From Novosphingobium indicum (GTDB lineage: Bacteria; Pseudomonadota; Alphaproteobacteria; Sphingomonadales; Sphingomonadaceae), in contig NZ_BMLK01000008.1 of assembly GCF_014645195.1 (NCBI RefSeq), forward strand, positions 62,001-126,000: DNA of 64,000 bases, written 5' to 3'. Under the pieces are notes generated by a model. The model ran no database searches, was not told the origin of the DNA, and worked only from the letters and a program-made list of their open reading frames with translations. Shown piece after piece: positions 1-8,850 of the stretch (position 1 is the first letter of the stretch; every line of letters starts with the position of its first letter). A program made the position numbers and the translations under genes.

Positions 1-225
1 GTCTATTCCAGCATGTGGCGCGATCATAACGTGTTCAACATGCACCGCGTGCCTGCGGTTACCACCGGCATGCCTCGCTGGCGACCGACGCCGGAGGACA
101 TGGCTTCCAGTGCGCTGGTCTATGCGCTGACGATGCTGGCGGTGTGCGGACGGGGAGAGGCGCCGGCGCTGTCGGGAGGCAGCACGAGCGTGTATGGAAA
201 CGAAACACCGTTTGCGAACAGTTGA
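1..225 (+). CDS. C-terminal fragment of a probable M20-family peptidase/amidohydrolase
   Basis: The frame is open from the first base of the window to the TGA at 223-225, so this is the end of a longer gene. The 74 residues contain VFNMHRVPAVTTGMP followed by a helix ending ALTMLAVCG. This resembles the end of M20 peptidases (ArgE/DapE/carboxypeptidase type), where a conserved NxxGIPAVxYG stretch precedes a terminal helix. The catalytic zinc ligands would lie upstream and cannot be checked. The assignment rests on this short resemblance only. Confidence 0.45.
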   Translation, partial: VYSSMWRDHNVFNMHRVPAVTTGMPRWRPTPEDMASSALVYALTMLAVCGRGEAPALSGGSTSVYGNETPFANS

Positions 226-324
226 TCAGGAGCCTTGCCGGTTGGGGCAACGCTGGATAGACGGTCCCCAAGGTCGTCAAATTAAGAAGCGTTCACTGCC
301 GGGACAGGATGCCGCCAACTATGG

Positions 325-2715
325 GTGGGTTCTGGATTGCGAATAACAACCAACGTCTATCCGAAGGAACAGCGGCGCGATGCCTGGCGCTTCGCGCTCA
401 AGCGCCTGTCGCTCACGCTCGATGAAGCGGACGAGGCGACGCTTTATGGCGAACTGATTCATTTCCGTTCCAGTACCAATATCGACTTTATCCGCGTGAC
501 CGGCACACCGCAGTCGTGGTCGATCGACTTTCGTGAACAGCCTCAGACTTACTGGCTCGCCATGATTCTCGACGGCACGGCCACCATGCGCGACGGCGCG
601 CAGGAGATCAGGCTGGGCGATGGCGAGATTATCTGCGGGCGCGGGGATTCGCCGGTCCATCTCGCGTTCGCGGGCGACAACCGCAGCCTGATCGTGCAAG
701 TGCCGCACAGCGAACTGTCGATGCGCCTGAAGACACCGATCGGCGGCACACCGCGCAAGATTGCCACCGACACCGGCACCGCCCGCGTCTTCGCCGGCAT
801 GCTGCGCTCGCTGGCCGAAACGATCTCTGACATCACCACCGACCAGGCCCGGCCGGTGGAGCTGGCCTTTCCCGAATTCCTCGTCACCAGCCTGCTCGAC
901 AACGCCCCGGCCAAGGCGCTCGGCGGCGCGGCGGGCATGCGGGCGGCGCTGCTCGAACGCATCTTCCAGACCATCGAGATCCGCTTGTCGGACCCCGATC
1001 TCAACTACCAGCAGGTCGCCGCCGAACACGGCATTTCGCCGCGCTATCTGCAAAAGCTGTTCGAATCGATCAACGATTCCTTCGGGCACTACGTCAAGGT
1101 CCGCCGCCTCGAGCGTTGCCGGCTCGATTTGCGCAGCCCGCTTCACGTGCAGAAGTCGATCTCCGACATCCTGTTCGAATGGGGCTTCAACGATTCCGCC
1201 TCGTTCAGCCGCGCCTTCCGCGAGCAGTACGGCATATCCCCGCGCGAATACCGCAAGGCGCAGCCGCAGGAACAGGAAGCGGTCGAACTTCTGCGCCGCG
1301 GCCGTCCGGCAAAGGGTGAACGAGTTGCTGCCAAAGCCGGGCCTGCAGCCGACGAGAAACCGTCAGACACCGTCGAGGAGCCGGAATACCAGGCTGAACC
1401 GGAGAACGAGGATGATGACAGCTGCACCGCGACGACGGTCGATGCCTCGCAATTCACCGATGGCCAGCCGGTCCGCCACCACCATCTCCCGGTCTCGCCG
1501 GAGACGGTGCATTGGGGTTACTTCAGCAAGGATCTGAAACCGGCCCTCCACGTTCGCTCGGGAGACTTCGTCACCATCGAGACGCTGACCCATCACGCCA
1601 ACGACGATCCGGAACGCATGGTCAGTGGCGACGAAGGGGCGGAGAGCGTCTACCACTGGGATGAGAACGGCAAGGCGATCGAACGGCGCGGCGCCGGGCC
1701 GATGGATGCCAGCGCGTTCGGACGCGGGCCGGGTGAGGGGTTCGGCGTGCACATCTGCACCGGCCCCATCGCGCTTGAAGGCGCCATGCCCGGCGACCTC
1801 ATCGAAGTGCGCATTCTCGATCTCAAGCCGCGGCCGAGCGGGAATCCGCGCTTTGCCGGCAAGTGCTTCGGCAGCAATGCGGCGACCTACTGGGGCTTTC
1901 ACTACCACGATCTGCTGACCGAGCCGAAGATGCGCGAAGTCGTGACGATCTACGAGGTCGAAGCGACCGGCGCGCGCATGCCCACCGCCCATGCGGTCTA
2001 CTCCTATCGCTGGACCGAGCAGATCGATCCTTCGGGCGTGAAGCATCCCCGCTACGACTATCCCGGCGTTCCGGTCGATCCGGCGACGGTTGAGCGCAAC
2101 TACGATGTGCTGCGCAACGTGGAGATTCCGATCCGCCCCCACTTCGGCGTGATCGCCGTGGCCCCTGCGCACAATGGCCTGATCGACTCCGTTCCGCCGG
2201 CCTCCTACGGCGGCAACCTCGACAACTGGCGAACCGGGCCGGGCGCACGGGTGTTCCTGCCGGTACAGGTGCCGGGCGCCTTGCTGTCGCTGGGCGATCC
2301 GCATGCCTCGCAGGGCGACAGCGAACTGTGCGGGACTGCCATCGAATGCTCGATGACGGCGCTGATCCAGATCGTGCACCACAAGGCTGCCGGGCTGATG
2401 GACCAGCTCAAGGATGTCGACTACCCACTGATCGAGACCGAGACCGAATGGGTGATCATGGGCTTCAGCCATCCCGACTATCTCAAGGAACTCGGCCAAG
2501 ACGCGCAGAGCGAAGTCTACAAGCAGAGCTCGATCGATTCCGCCATGCGCGATGCCTTCCGCAAGGCGCGGCGATTCCTGATGACAGCAAAGCAGCTGAG
2601 CGAGGACGAGGCGATCTCGCTGCTCTCGGTCGGTGTCGACTTCGGGGTAAGTCAGGTCGTGAACGGCAACTTCGGCGTGCATGCGGTGATCCGCAAGGCG
2701 CTGTTCACCAGCTAG
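325..2715 (+). CDS. AraC-type regulator fused to acetamidase/formamidase domain
   Basis: One uninterrupted 796-codon frame with a GTG start at 325. Residues 1-195 look like an AraC-type sensor domain. Residues 205-312 carry two helix-turn-helix motifs typical of AraC/XylS proteins (ISPRYLQKLF, then SASFSRAFREQYGISPREYR). Residues 313-380 form an acidic, proline-rich linker. Residues 383-796 are an acetamidase/formamidase domain (FmdA/AmdA family, formamide or short amide to acid plus ammonia), starting at SPETVHWGYFS and closely resembling the separate acetamidase at 4891-5985. No methionine lies between the end of the HTH and the early amidase domain, which argues for a true fusion. It may sense the substrate with, or next to, its enzymatic domain and control the neighbouring cluster. 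Its stop overlaps that of the convergent hydrolase gene. Confidence 0.85.
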   Translation: MGSGLRITTNVYPKEQRRDAWRFALKRLSLTLDEADEATLYGELIHFRSSTNIDFIRVTGTPQSWSIDFREQPQTYWLAMILDGTATMRDGAQEIRLGDGEIICGRGDSPVHLAFAGDNRSLIVQVPHSELSMRLKTPIGGTPRKIATDTGTARVFAGMLRSLAETISDITTDQARPVELAFPEFLVTSLLDNAPAKALGGAAGMRAALLERIFQTIEIRLSDPDLNYQQVAAEHGISPRYLQKLFESINDSFGHYVKVRRLERCRLDLRSPLHVQKSISDILFEWGFNDSASFSRAFREQYGISPREYRKAQPQEQEAVELLRRGRPAKGERVAAKAGPAADEKPSDTVEEPEYQAEPENEDDDSCTATTVDASQFTDGQPVRHHHLPVSPETVHWGYFSKDLKPALHVRSGDFVTIETLTHHANDDPERMVSGDEGAESVYHWDENGKAIERRGAGPMDASAFGRGPGEGFGVHICTGPIALEGAMPGDLIEVRILDLKPRPSGNPRFAGKCFGSNAATYWGFHYHDLLTEPKMREVVTIYEVEATGARMPTAHAVYSYRWTEQIDPSGVKHPRYDYPGVPVDPATVERNYDVLRNVEIPIRPHFGVIAVAPAHNGLIDSVPPASYGGNLDNWRTGPGARVFLPVQVPGALLSLGDPHASQGDSELCGTAIECSMTALIQIVHHKAAGLMDQLKDVDYPLIETETEWVIMGFSHPDYLKELGQDAQSEVYKQSSIDSAMRDAFRKARRFLMTAKQLSEDEAISLLSVGVDFGVSQVVNGNFGVHAVIRKALFTS

Positions 2716-4043
2716 CGCTTTGCCATCGCGAGAGTCGCGCGGTCGATGGCTGCGCGCAGCTTCCACGTCCGAGCCATGAAGGGGCCGGGCGTGAGCTCGT
2801 TGGTCATTAAGATGGTGACGATCTTGTGGACGGGATCGGCGAAGAAATAGGAGTTGGCCGAGCCAGACCAGCTTCCCGCGCCGACGGGAACCCCGCCGCG
2901 CGCTTCCGTTCCGGCATCGCCGATGCCGAGGCCCAGGCCGAACGGGATGTCGAGATCGGGGCCGCCACCGGTGCGCAGGCGCGGTGAGAACATGGCATCG
3001 ACGCTGGCAGCAGAAAGCACGCGCTGACCGTGCCACACACCCCGGTTCGCCAACATCTGCGCGAAATGGCGGTAATCTTCCAGCGTTCCGGCGAGAGCCC
3101 CGCCGCCATCGCGCAGGCGGGCAGGGTCGCGGTATTCTGAGGTTTCCAGCCGGTCGACGGCCTTGAGCCCCTGCGCCGTGGCGCTGTACTCGACGACAAG
3201 GCGCGAGGCCTTTTCGTCGCTGACGACGAAGGTCGTATCCGTCATCTCCAGGGGATCGAAAATGTGCGTCTGGAAGTAAGCGTCGAGCGTTTCGCCGCTG
3301 ACCTTTTCGATCAGGGCGCCGAGCACGGTTGTCGAGAAACCGTAGCTGAAGCGATCGCCTGGCTGGTGGAGAAGCGGTGCCTTGCCCAGCCGCGTGATGA
3401 GTTCGTCCAGTGATCCGGCGGGGCTGACTTGCGATTTACCGCTGGTGACCGGGGTCGCGCGACCTACGCCGTGCGTCCGATAGTAGCGATGGACAGGCGT
3501 ATCGCCCATGAACTCATAGGTGATGCCCGAGGTGTGGGTGAGCAGGTCGAGGATGGTGACGGGGCGTTCTGCCGAAACGGTCCGCACCGGATCGCTGGCT
3601 GTGCCATCCCATACCTGCAGGTCAGCCAACTCGGGAAGATAGACACCGATTGGGTCATCGAGTGCTAGCTTGCCCGCTTCCGCGAGTTGCAGGATCGCGA
3701 CGGTCGTGATCGGTTTCGACATCGAATAGAGCCGGAAGATCGCATCCCGTGCGATCGGCTTGCCTCTCTCGATGTCCGCAAAGCCCGTTGTGATTTCGAT
3801 GAGGGGCTTTCCGTCCTGCTCAATCAGTACCAGAGCTTGCGGCAGTTCCCCCGCAGCGATCATCGCATCGAGCGTCGCGCGCAGGGTTTCTTCCGCAGAC
3901 GCTGTAGTCTCGGTGGTGGCAGCAGGCGCGGCACAGGGCAGCAGCGCCGTTGCTGCGAGCAGCCAGGGCAGTAACCTCAGAACGGCTTGTCGCCCGCAAT
4001 CGTCACGCGATAGCCGGAGCGGGTCTCGGGGAAATAATCCCAC
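2712..4043 (-). CDS. Beta-lactamase-family serine hydrolase, exported
   Basis: A class C beta-lactamase/EstB-fold hydrolase. The nucleophile motif SMSK (Ser107, Lys110) follows AIFRLY. The second motif is Tyr-Gly-Phe (RFSYGFS) rather than the Tyr-x-Asn of true AmpC, so an esterase, peptidase or amide hydrolase is more likely than a resistance enzyme. A hydrophobic stretch ending ALLPCAAPA predicts a signal peptide and periplasmic location. The ATG at 4043 overlaps the TauD gene by 67 bp. The signal peptide would fit better if translation began near 3980, so the start is uncertain and coupling to the upstream gene is likely. Its stop codon overlaps that of the AraC-amidase gene. Confidence 0.85.
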   Translation of the reverse strand: MGLFPRDPLRLSRDDCGRQAVLRLLPWLLAATALLPCAAPAATTETTASAEETLRATLDAMIAAGELPQALVLIEQDGKPLIEITTGFADIERGKPIARDAIFRLYSMSKPITTVAILQLAEAGKLALDDPIGVYLPELADLQVWDGTASDPVRTVSAERPVTILDLLTHTSGITYEFMGDTPVHRYYRTHGVGRATPVTSGKSQVSPAGSLDELITRLGKAPLLHQPGDRFSYGFSTTVLGALIEKVSGETLDAYFQTHIFDPLEMTDTTFVVSDEKASRLVVEYSATAQGLKAVDRLETSEYRDPARLRDGGGALAGTLEDYRHFAQMLANRGVWHGQRVLSAASVDAMFSPRLRTGGGPDLDIPFGLGLGIGDAGTEARGGVPVGAGSWSGSANSYFFADPVHKIVTILMTNELTPGPFMARTWKLRAAIDRATLAMAKR

Positions 4044-4789
4044 ACCGCGAAGTGTTGCGTGCAGCGGTTGTCCCAGAACGCGATCGAGTGCGGCTGCCAG
4101 CGAAAGCGGACGTGGTAGTTGGCGTTCTTGATGTGCTCATAGAGGAACGCGAGCACGGCATCGCTCTCCTCCTGTGACAGTTCGTTGATCTTCGTCGTGT
4201 AGGACGAGTTCACATAGATAAGTTTCTTTCCGGTGACCGGATGGACGCGGATGACCGGGTGCGAATTGCACTCGTAGGTCTTGTCCACGTCGGGGAAGAG
4301 CGCCTTGTAGACCGGATTGGCGTCATGGACCGCGGTGAGCGGTTCGAGGAACGCCTTCATCGGCTCGGAAAGGCCGTCGTAAGCGGCATACATGCTCGCG
4401 AACAGCGTATCGCCACCGAATTCGGGCAGCGTGTGCATGTAGAGGATCGAGCCCATCGGCGGATCGGGATCGCACGAGAGGTCCGAGTGCCACTTTTCGC
4501 CGGCGACAAACTTGCTGTGCTCGTCGGCATGGATGGCGACGACTTCCGGATGATCGTCGAGGCCCTTCACGGCGGAATGCATGTGCAGGTCGCCGAAGGC
4601 GCGGCCAAGAGCCTTGTGGGCTTCGTGATCGATTTCCTGATCGCGGAAGAACACCACCTGATGCTTCATCAGCGCATCGTGGATTTCCGCATAGGTCTGA
4701 TTGCCCAGCGGTTCGCGCAAGTCGACGCCGAAGATTTCCGCGCCGATCCGCTTGGTCATCGGGCGCACATCGATCAGTTCGTAACCCAT
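3977..4789 (-). CDS. TauD/TfdA-family 2-oxoglutarate-dependent dioxygenase
   Basis: A non-heme Fe(II)/2-oxoglutarate dioxygenase of about 270 residues, normal for the family. Iron ligands are His-x-Asp in KWHSDLS (about residue 103 counting from the ATG at 4795) and a distal His in CTQHFAVWDY. The 2-oxoglutarate-binding Arg follows in RSGYRVTI. Such enzymes hydroxylate a carbon next to a heteroatom and release sulfite, an aldehyde or a phenol; the substrate here is unknown. Two ATGs are possible. The one at 4789 has GGAG seven bases upstream, while the one at 4795 overlaps that site, so 4789 is preferred. It lies between an acetamidase and a hydrolase on the same strand. Confidence 0.9.
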   Translation of the reverse strand: MGYELIDVRPMTKRIGAEIFGVDLREPLGNQTYAEIHDALMKHQVVFFRDQEIDHEAHKALGRAFGDLHMHSAVKGLDDHPEVVAIHADEHSKFVAGEKWHSDLSCDPDPPMGSILYMHTLPEFGGDTLFASMYAAYDGLSEPMKAFLEPLTAVHDANPVYKALFPDVDKTYECNSHPVIRVHPVTGKKLIYVNSSYTTKINELSQEESDAVLAFLYEHIKNANYHVRFRWQPHSIAFWDNRCTQHFAVWDYFPETRSGYRVTIAGDKPF

Positions 4790-4822
4790 CGTCATTCTCC
4801 GTAGCCGCCTTGCGAGGCAGGT

Positions 4823-4859
4823 GTGTGCCGGGTGGTTGGGACCGCTTTACCCGGCACAC
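4823..4859 (-). promoter_or_regulatory. 11-bp hairpin between the acetamidase and TauD genes
   Basis: GTGTGCCGGGT at 4823-4833 is perfectly complementary to ACCCGGCACAC at 4849-4859, with a 15-nt loop. No T-run follows on the minus strand, so it does not look like a simple intrinsic terminator. It lies in the leader of the TauD gene and could protect or attenuate the message. Confidence 0.45.
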
Positions 4860-4890
4860 GTTCAGTCAAGTCGGACCGTGGTTCCGGTCG

Positions 4891-5985
4891 TTAATCGGGA
4901 TCCTTGACGGTGCCCTTTTCAGGGAAGATCCGCCGTTCGATCTTGCAGTGGATGCCCTGGGTGCCATCGACCACCTGGGTCACGCCGAAGTCGGCGGCGA
5001 CGCTCATCAGCGAGTAGCCGTCGTGGCGCGAAAGGCCCTGATGCTCGGTGAGCAGGTGAAGCATGTCGAGCGAGGCGCCCTTCATGGCTTCGTCGAGGTC
5101 CTCGCCGAAGCCGTGGACGATCCAGCAATCGGGCGTTTCCAGCAGCGGCGACGGGAAGGCGAAGTCCTTGCGCAGGATGATCTGGAACAGCACGTCGAGC
5201 GAGGCCTCGATGGCGGTCCCGCTGATCTCGCCGTCGCCCTGGCTGACGTGGGGATCGCCGATCGAGAACAGCCCGCCCTTCACCTGCACCGGATAGTACA
5301 TCGTTGCGCCGGCGCCGATGCGCCAGTTGTCGATGTTGCCGCCATGCAGACCCGGCGGGATCGTGCTGACACGCTCGTTCACGGCCGGCGCGACACCGGC
5401 GGTGCCAAGGTGCGGGCGCGCGGGCAAGGTGATGCCGGGTAGCGCCGGCGAGCGGTCGCATTCGGGGCAATGGGTGATGCGGCCCGGCTCCGTGTAGACG
5501 CCGTCCACATCGTAGGCATAAAGCGCGCTGGCCGTATTCGCATTGGGATCAAGCTTGTAGATCGTCACGCGCTCGGTCTTGCCGAATTCCTCGTAGAGGT
5601 GGCCCCAGTTGGCCTGCAGGTTCGACCCGTAGTTCATGCGCGGGCGCATCTCGAAATAGCGCACTTCCAGCATGTCGCCGGGTTCGGCACCTTCGACGTA
5701 GATCGGCCCGGTCATGATGTGGCAACCCGGCGCGCGCGTGGTCGGATCGACCTCGGTGAAGATGCGCTTGATCTCGTCGTCGAACATCAGGTCCGGATCG
5801 TCGCCCGCGTGATGGGTAACTGCCTGCGCCTGGATCAGGTCACCGCTCTTGACGGTCAGCGCCGGTTTGATCTCCGGCGAGAAATAACCCCAATGCACCG
5901 TTTCAGGCGTTGCCCTGAGGTGGTGGAGCGCGCTCGGCTGAACGGCCTCCTTGGCGGCATCGGGCTTTAGGCTGATCAGTCCCAT
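4891..5985 (-). CDS. Acetamidase/formamidase family protein
   Basis: A 364-residue FmdA/AmdA-type amidohydrolase, close to the length of the stand-alone family. It begins with TPETVHWGYFSPEIKPAL and contains HHAGDDPD, HIMTGPIYVEGAEPGD and GDPHVSQGDGEISGTA, all matching motifs in the fused amidase at 325-2715, so the two are paralogues. It has no signal peptide and should be cytoplasmic, releasing ammonia from formamide-like or short aliphatic amides. AGGAG lies six bases upstream of the ATG. The duplicated activity near a regulatory fusion suggests the fused copy may act as a sensor and this one as the working enzyme; that division is inference. Confidence 0.88.
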   Translation of the reverse strand: MGLISLKPDAAKEAVQPSALHHLRATPETVHWGYFSPEIKPALTVKSGDLIQAQAVTHHAGDDPDLMFDDEIKRIFTEVDPTTRAPGCHIMTGPIYVEGAEPGDMLEVRYFEMRPRMNYGSNLQANWGHLYEEFGKTERVTIYKLDPNANTASALYAYDVDGVYTEPGRITHCPECDRSPALPGITLPARPHLGTAGVAPAVNERVSTIPPGLHGGNIDNWRIGAGATMYYPVQVKGGLFSIGDPHVSQGDGEISGTAIEASLDVLFQIILRKDFAFPSPLLETPDCWIVHGFGEDLDEAMKGASLDMLHLLTEHQGLSRHDGYSLMSVAADFGVTQVVDGTQGIHCKIERRIFPEKGTVKDPD

Positions 5986-6025
5986 CTGAACTCCTGTTGG
6001 GCAGGTTGAAAGGTGCGACCCGAAG

Positions 6026-6808
6026 TCATGCAGCGTCGATGAGGATGCTTGTCATGCTCAGGGACTTGTGTTGGATGAAATGCGGTGCGAATTCGGCCTT
6101 CTCGCCTTCGTGGCGGGCGCCGAGAACGTAGAGCAGCGGCAGGAAATGGTCGGAACTGGGCACCGAAAGGCGCGCGGCATCGCCCATCGCCTCGTAATCG
6201 ATCACCGTTTGCGGCGTATCGCTGGCAATGGCTTCGCACATCGTCGCGTTGAACTGTTCGGCCCAGGGATAGGGCGTTGCTGCCGGGTTGCCCCAGTCCA
6301 TCGCGGGCAGGTTGTGGACGATGTTGCCGGTGCCCATGATCAGCACGCCTTCATCGCGCAGCGGGCGCAGCATGCGGCCGACTTCCCAGTGCTCGGCGGT
6401 CGACTTGCCGACGTCCATGCCGAGCTGGATCACCGGAATGTCCGCTTCGGGATAGGCGTGGACCAGCACCGACCATGTACCGTGATCGAGGCCCCAGTTG
6501 GCATCGAGCTTGACCGGCATGGGGGCGAGCAGTTCCTGCACGCGGGCGGCCAGTTCCGGATCGCCGGGGGCCGGGTATTGCATGTCGAACAGGGCCTGCG
6601 GAAACGCCCCGAAATCGTGGATCGTGCGCGGCTGCGCCATTGCCGTCACTGCAGTGCCACGCGTCTGCCAGTGGGCCGAGATGCACAGGATCGCCTTGGG
6701 CTTGCCGATGCGGGCAGCCATGTCGTTCCACGTCTTCGTGACGGCATTCTTTTCCAGCGCGATCATCGGGCTGCCATGTCCGAAGAAGACAATCGGAAGA
6801 CGGCTCAT
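6026..6808 (-). CDS. DODA-type extradiol aromatic ring-opening dioxygenase
   Basis: Resembles the class III (LigB-like) YgiD/4,5-DOPA dioxygenase family, about 260 residues. Near the start it has VFFGHGSPMIAL, then ISAHW, IHDFGAFP and GTGNIVHNLP, which hold the conserved histidines of the metal site. These enzymes open a catechol ring next to the hydroxyls. The ATG at 6808 is preferred over that at 6829 because GGAG lies nine bases upstream. With the Rieske oxygenase and VOC protein on the same strand it supports aromatic ring cleavage. YgiD-type enzymes can be broad in specificity, so the substrate is open. Confidence 0.87.
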   Translation of the reverse strand: MSRLPIVFFGHGSPMIALEKNAVTKTWNDMAARIGKPKAILCISAHWQTRGTAVTAMAQPRTIHDFGAFPQALFDMQYPAPGDPELAARVQELLAPMPVKLDANWGLDHGTWSVLVHAYPEADIPVIQLGMDVGKSTAEHWEVGRMLRPLRDEGVLIMGTGNIVHNLPAMDWGNPAATPYPWAEQFNATMCEAIASDTPQTVIDYEAMGDAARLSVPSSDHFLPLLYVLGARHEGEKAEFAPHFIQHKSLSMTSILIDAA

Positions 6809-6968
6809 CGTAAATGGCTCCATTCGCATTTCCGCAGCGTGCTGACCCGGGGCTCGCGGATGTTATTTCCGTGTTTCGAGGGAAGGCTATGCCGGGGGTG
6901 GGCTCCGGTCTTGCGGCGATGCGCACAAGAACTTGTCGCGCTGCAGCAAGACCGAAGCCTGATCCGAC

Positions 6969-7454
6969 CTATTCGCGGGTGAAATTGTCCGGAATCTGGG
7001 GGTTGTCGCCGCCCTTGATCCACAGGATGATTTCATTGCCCCAGGGGTCGCGGAAGGCCCAGTTGAAGCCGTTGAATTCCTTCCAGTAGTGATTGCGCCA
7101 CAGCACGGTCGCACCCAGCTTTTCCGCCGTTTCGAGAATGCGCTCGGGCGTGTCGTCCTCGCTGACCAGAATCCAGACGCGCGCCTTGCGGCCTTCGGTG
7201 GCAAGCGTGCGCGGTTCGACGCCTTCCGGATCGGGGTGGGGGCGGGAATTCCGGGCATCGGAAATACCGAAGTGAAGATTGCCGATCTCGCTGTCGGAAC
7301 CGTCCTTGTTCTTGAAGAAGCCGCCCGGAACCATGCGGTGGAACAGCCCGCCCATCCGCGGATCGTCCTCCCAGCCGAAGACTTCGGCGTAGAATTTGCC
7401 GGCCTTGTCCGGGTCGTCCGAGGCGAAGTCGAAGAAAATCAGGCTGTTGGTCAT
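6969..7454 (-). CDS. VOC-superfamily (glyoxalase/bleomycin-resistance-like) protein
   Basis: A single-module, 161-residue vicinal oxygen chelate protein starting MTNSLIFFDFASDDPDKAGKFYAEVFGW, the typical first beta-alpha unit. A second half contains SEDDTPERILETAEKLGATVLW and RDPWGNEIILW, the usual closing strand. GGGAG lies six bases upstream of the ATG at 7454, so the longer open frame to 7556 is not used. The family includes glyoxalases, extradiol dioxygenases and isomerases. A single short module is more likely an isomerase, hydrolase-like or binding protein than a full dioxygenase. It may act on a ring-cleavage product. Confidence 0.82.
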   Translation of the reverse strand: MTNSLIFFDFASDDPDKAGKFYAEVFGWEDDPRMGGLFHRMVPGGFFKNKDGSDSEIGNLHFGISDARNSRPHPDPEGVEPRTLATEGRKARVWILVSEDDTPERILETAEKLGATVLWRNHYWKEFNGFNWAFRDPWGNEIILWIKGGDNPQIPDNFTRE

Positions 7455-7570
7455 CAGGAACTCCCTTGTCGTTGGACCAAGGCCTAGCCGAGGGAAGGAA
7501 CTTTGCTCGGCACCGCGCGCACGAATCCTTGATTGCCCGCGCCAGCCCGTTGTCACGCGGACGGCACGTA

Positions 7571-7602
7571 AAAAGGCGGCGTCCGAACTGGTCGGACGCC
7601 GC
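7571..7602 (-). terminator. Rho-independent terminator after the Rieske oxygenase gene
   Basis: GCGGCGTCCGA at 7576-7586 pairs perfectly with TCGGACGCCGC at 7592-7602 across a 5-nt loop. Read on the minus strand the stem is followed by a T-run (bases 7571-7574 are A on the plus strand). It lies 34 bp past the stop of the Rieske gene, so transcription from that gene probably ends before the VOC gene. Confidence 0.8.
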
Positions 7603-7635
7603 AGCCGTCGGGAATGAAAAACCGGGTTGGTGCGC

Positions 7636-8850
7636 TCAGGCCGCGCCGGTCCGCTTGATCTGGGTCACCGGAGCCGAGGGGCCGCGACGGCGGTCCCTCT
7701 CGGCCCAGTAGCGATCGACCAGCCAGACATTGAGCAGGCGCTGGGCGCCTTCCTGCCAGGAGTAGCGGCCGCGCGGTGCGTGCTTGGAACGAAGGCCTTG
7801 CTGGACCAGTTCGTCGACGTGGAAATCCTGGCCGACGATCTGCTCGACCGCTGCATCGTTCATCTTCATCTTCTGCTCGTAGAGCGGATCGTCCATCGCT
7901 TCGGGCATCATCAGCGTGCCGATGGTCAATGCGTGCGACTCCGCCGAACGCGGGTCCATGATGAGGTAGAGCACGGTGTCGTTCAGTACGACCAGCGAGA
8001 GGCTGGGCGGGAGATTGACGAAGAGCAGGCGGTTCTGTTCTTCCTCGGTCAGCTTCGGGAAGACCGGGAAGACCGCACGCTGCGTCGCGTTGAAGGCGGC
8101 GTTCTTGTGAAGCGTGCCGTTGAGCCGGTAGTAGGCGGCGGAATCCACCGGAACTTCGGGGAAGCTGGCAAGGCCGCTCGGAATGAAGTCGTGCAGCGGG
8201 CCCGCGTGCAGACGACTGGCGTGATAGCCGTCGTTGTTGTTTTCCAGCATGACCTTCCAGTTCCATGGGAAGATCGTCGGTTCCTCGGGGCGTGGGCCGC
8301 GCAGCGCGGCGAAATCGTAGTTGGCAACAACCGGCTCCAGCGCGGCAAGGCGCGGGGTGAGCGGCTCGGCCTCGGGATCGAGGTTGATGAAGACGAAGCC
8401 GTGCCAGATTTCGTGGCGGATTTCGGGCAGGGCGGCGGCCTTCTTGTCGAAGTTGCAGGTGCGGTTCATCGCCGGCGCGCCGACGAGGGCGCCGTCGAGA
8501 TCGTAGGTCCAGTGGTGATAAGGGCACACGAAAGCGCGGGTATTGCCGTGGCCCTCGGCCACCAGCATCGCGCGGTGCTGACAAACGGCGGAAAGCGCCT
8601 TGATCGTTCCGTCGCGCGTCCTGGTGACGATGATCGGCTCGTCCGCGCGGGTGACGGTGAAGAAGTCACCCGGCTCCTCGAGCCATTCCTCGCGGCCGAC
8701 ACAGAGCCATTCGCGCTGGAACAGGGCGTCCATCTCGAAGTGGTGGAATTCCTCGCTGGTGTAGCAGACCGGAGGCAGGGTTTCGGCCTCCAGCGTGTCC
8801 AGCCTGGAGCTGGCGAGACTGTCGAAGAACTGATCTGTGAGGATGGTCAT
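7636..8850 (-). CDS. Rieske-type aromatic ring-hydroxylating oxygenase, alpha subunit
   Basis: A 404-residue large subunit. The [2Fe-2S] Rieske motif is Cys90-x-His92 (VCQHRA) and Cys109-x2-His112 (VCPYHHW). The mononuclear iron site follows in NNNDGYHASRLH (His210 and His215), with a later Asp in the 291-299 region. Such enzymes dihydroxylate, monohydroxylate or demethylate aromatic or alkylamine substrates using electrons from a separate reductase. No ferredoxin, reductase or beta subunit is seen nearby, so it probably borrows a reductase from elsewhere. A strong terminator follows, so it forms its own unit or ends a unit begun by the MFS gene. Confidence 0.92.
   Translation of the reverse strand: MTILTDQFFDSLASSRLDTLEAETLPPVCYTSEEFHHFEMDALFQREWLCVGREEWLEEPGDFFTVTRADEPIIVTRTRDGTIKALSAVCQHRAMLVAEGHGNTRAFVCPYHHWTYDLDGALVGAPAMNRTCNFDKKAAALPEIRHEIWHGFVFINLDPEAEPLTPRLAALEPVVANYDFAALRGPRPEEPTIFPWNWKVMLENNNDGYHASRLHAGPLHDFIPSGLASFPEVPVDSAAYYRLNGTLHKNAAFNATQRAVFPVFPKLTEEEQNRLLFVNLPPSLSLVVLNDTVLYLIMDPRSAESHALTIGTLMMPEAMDDPLYEQKMKMNDAAVEQIVGQDFHVDELVQQGLRSKHAPRGRYSWQEGAQRLLNVWLVDRYWAERDRRRGPSAPVTQIKRTGAA

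Noticed and set aside
1363-3036. A 557-codon minus-strand open frame opposite to the AraC-amidase gene
   Set aside because: It is antisense to a gene with clear domains, is rich in Arg/His/Gly as expected of a GC-rich shadow frame, and has no recognised motif.
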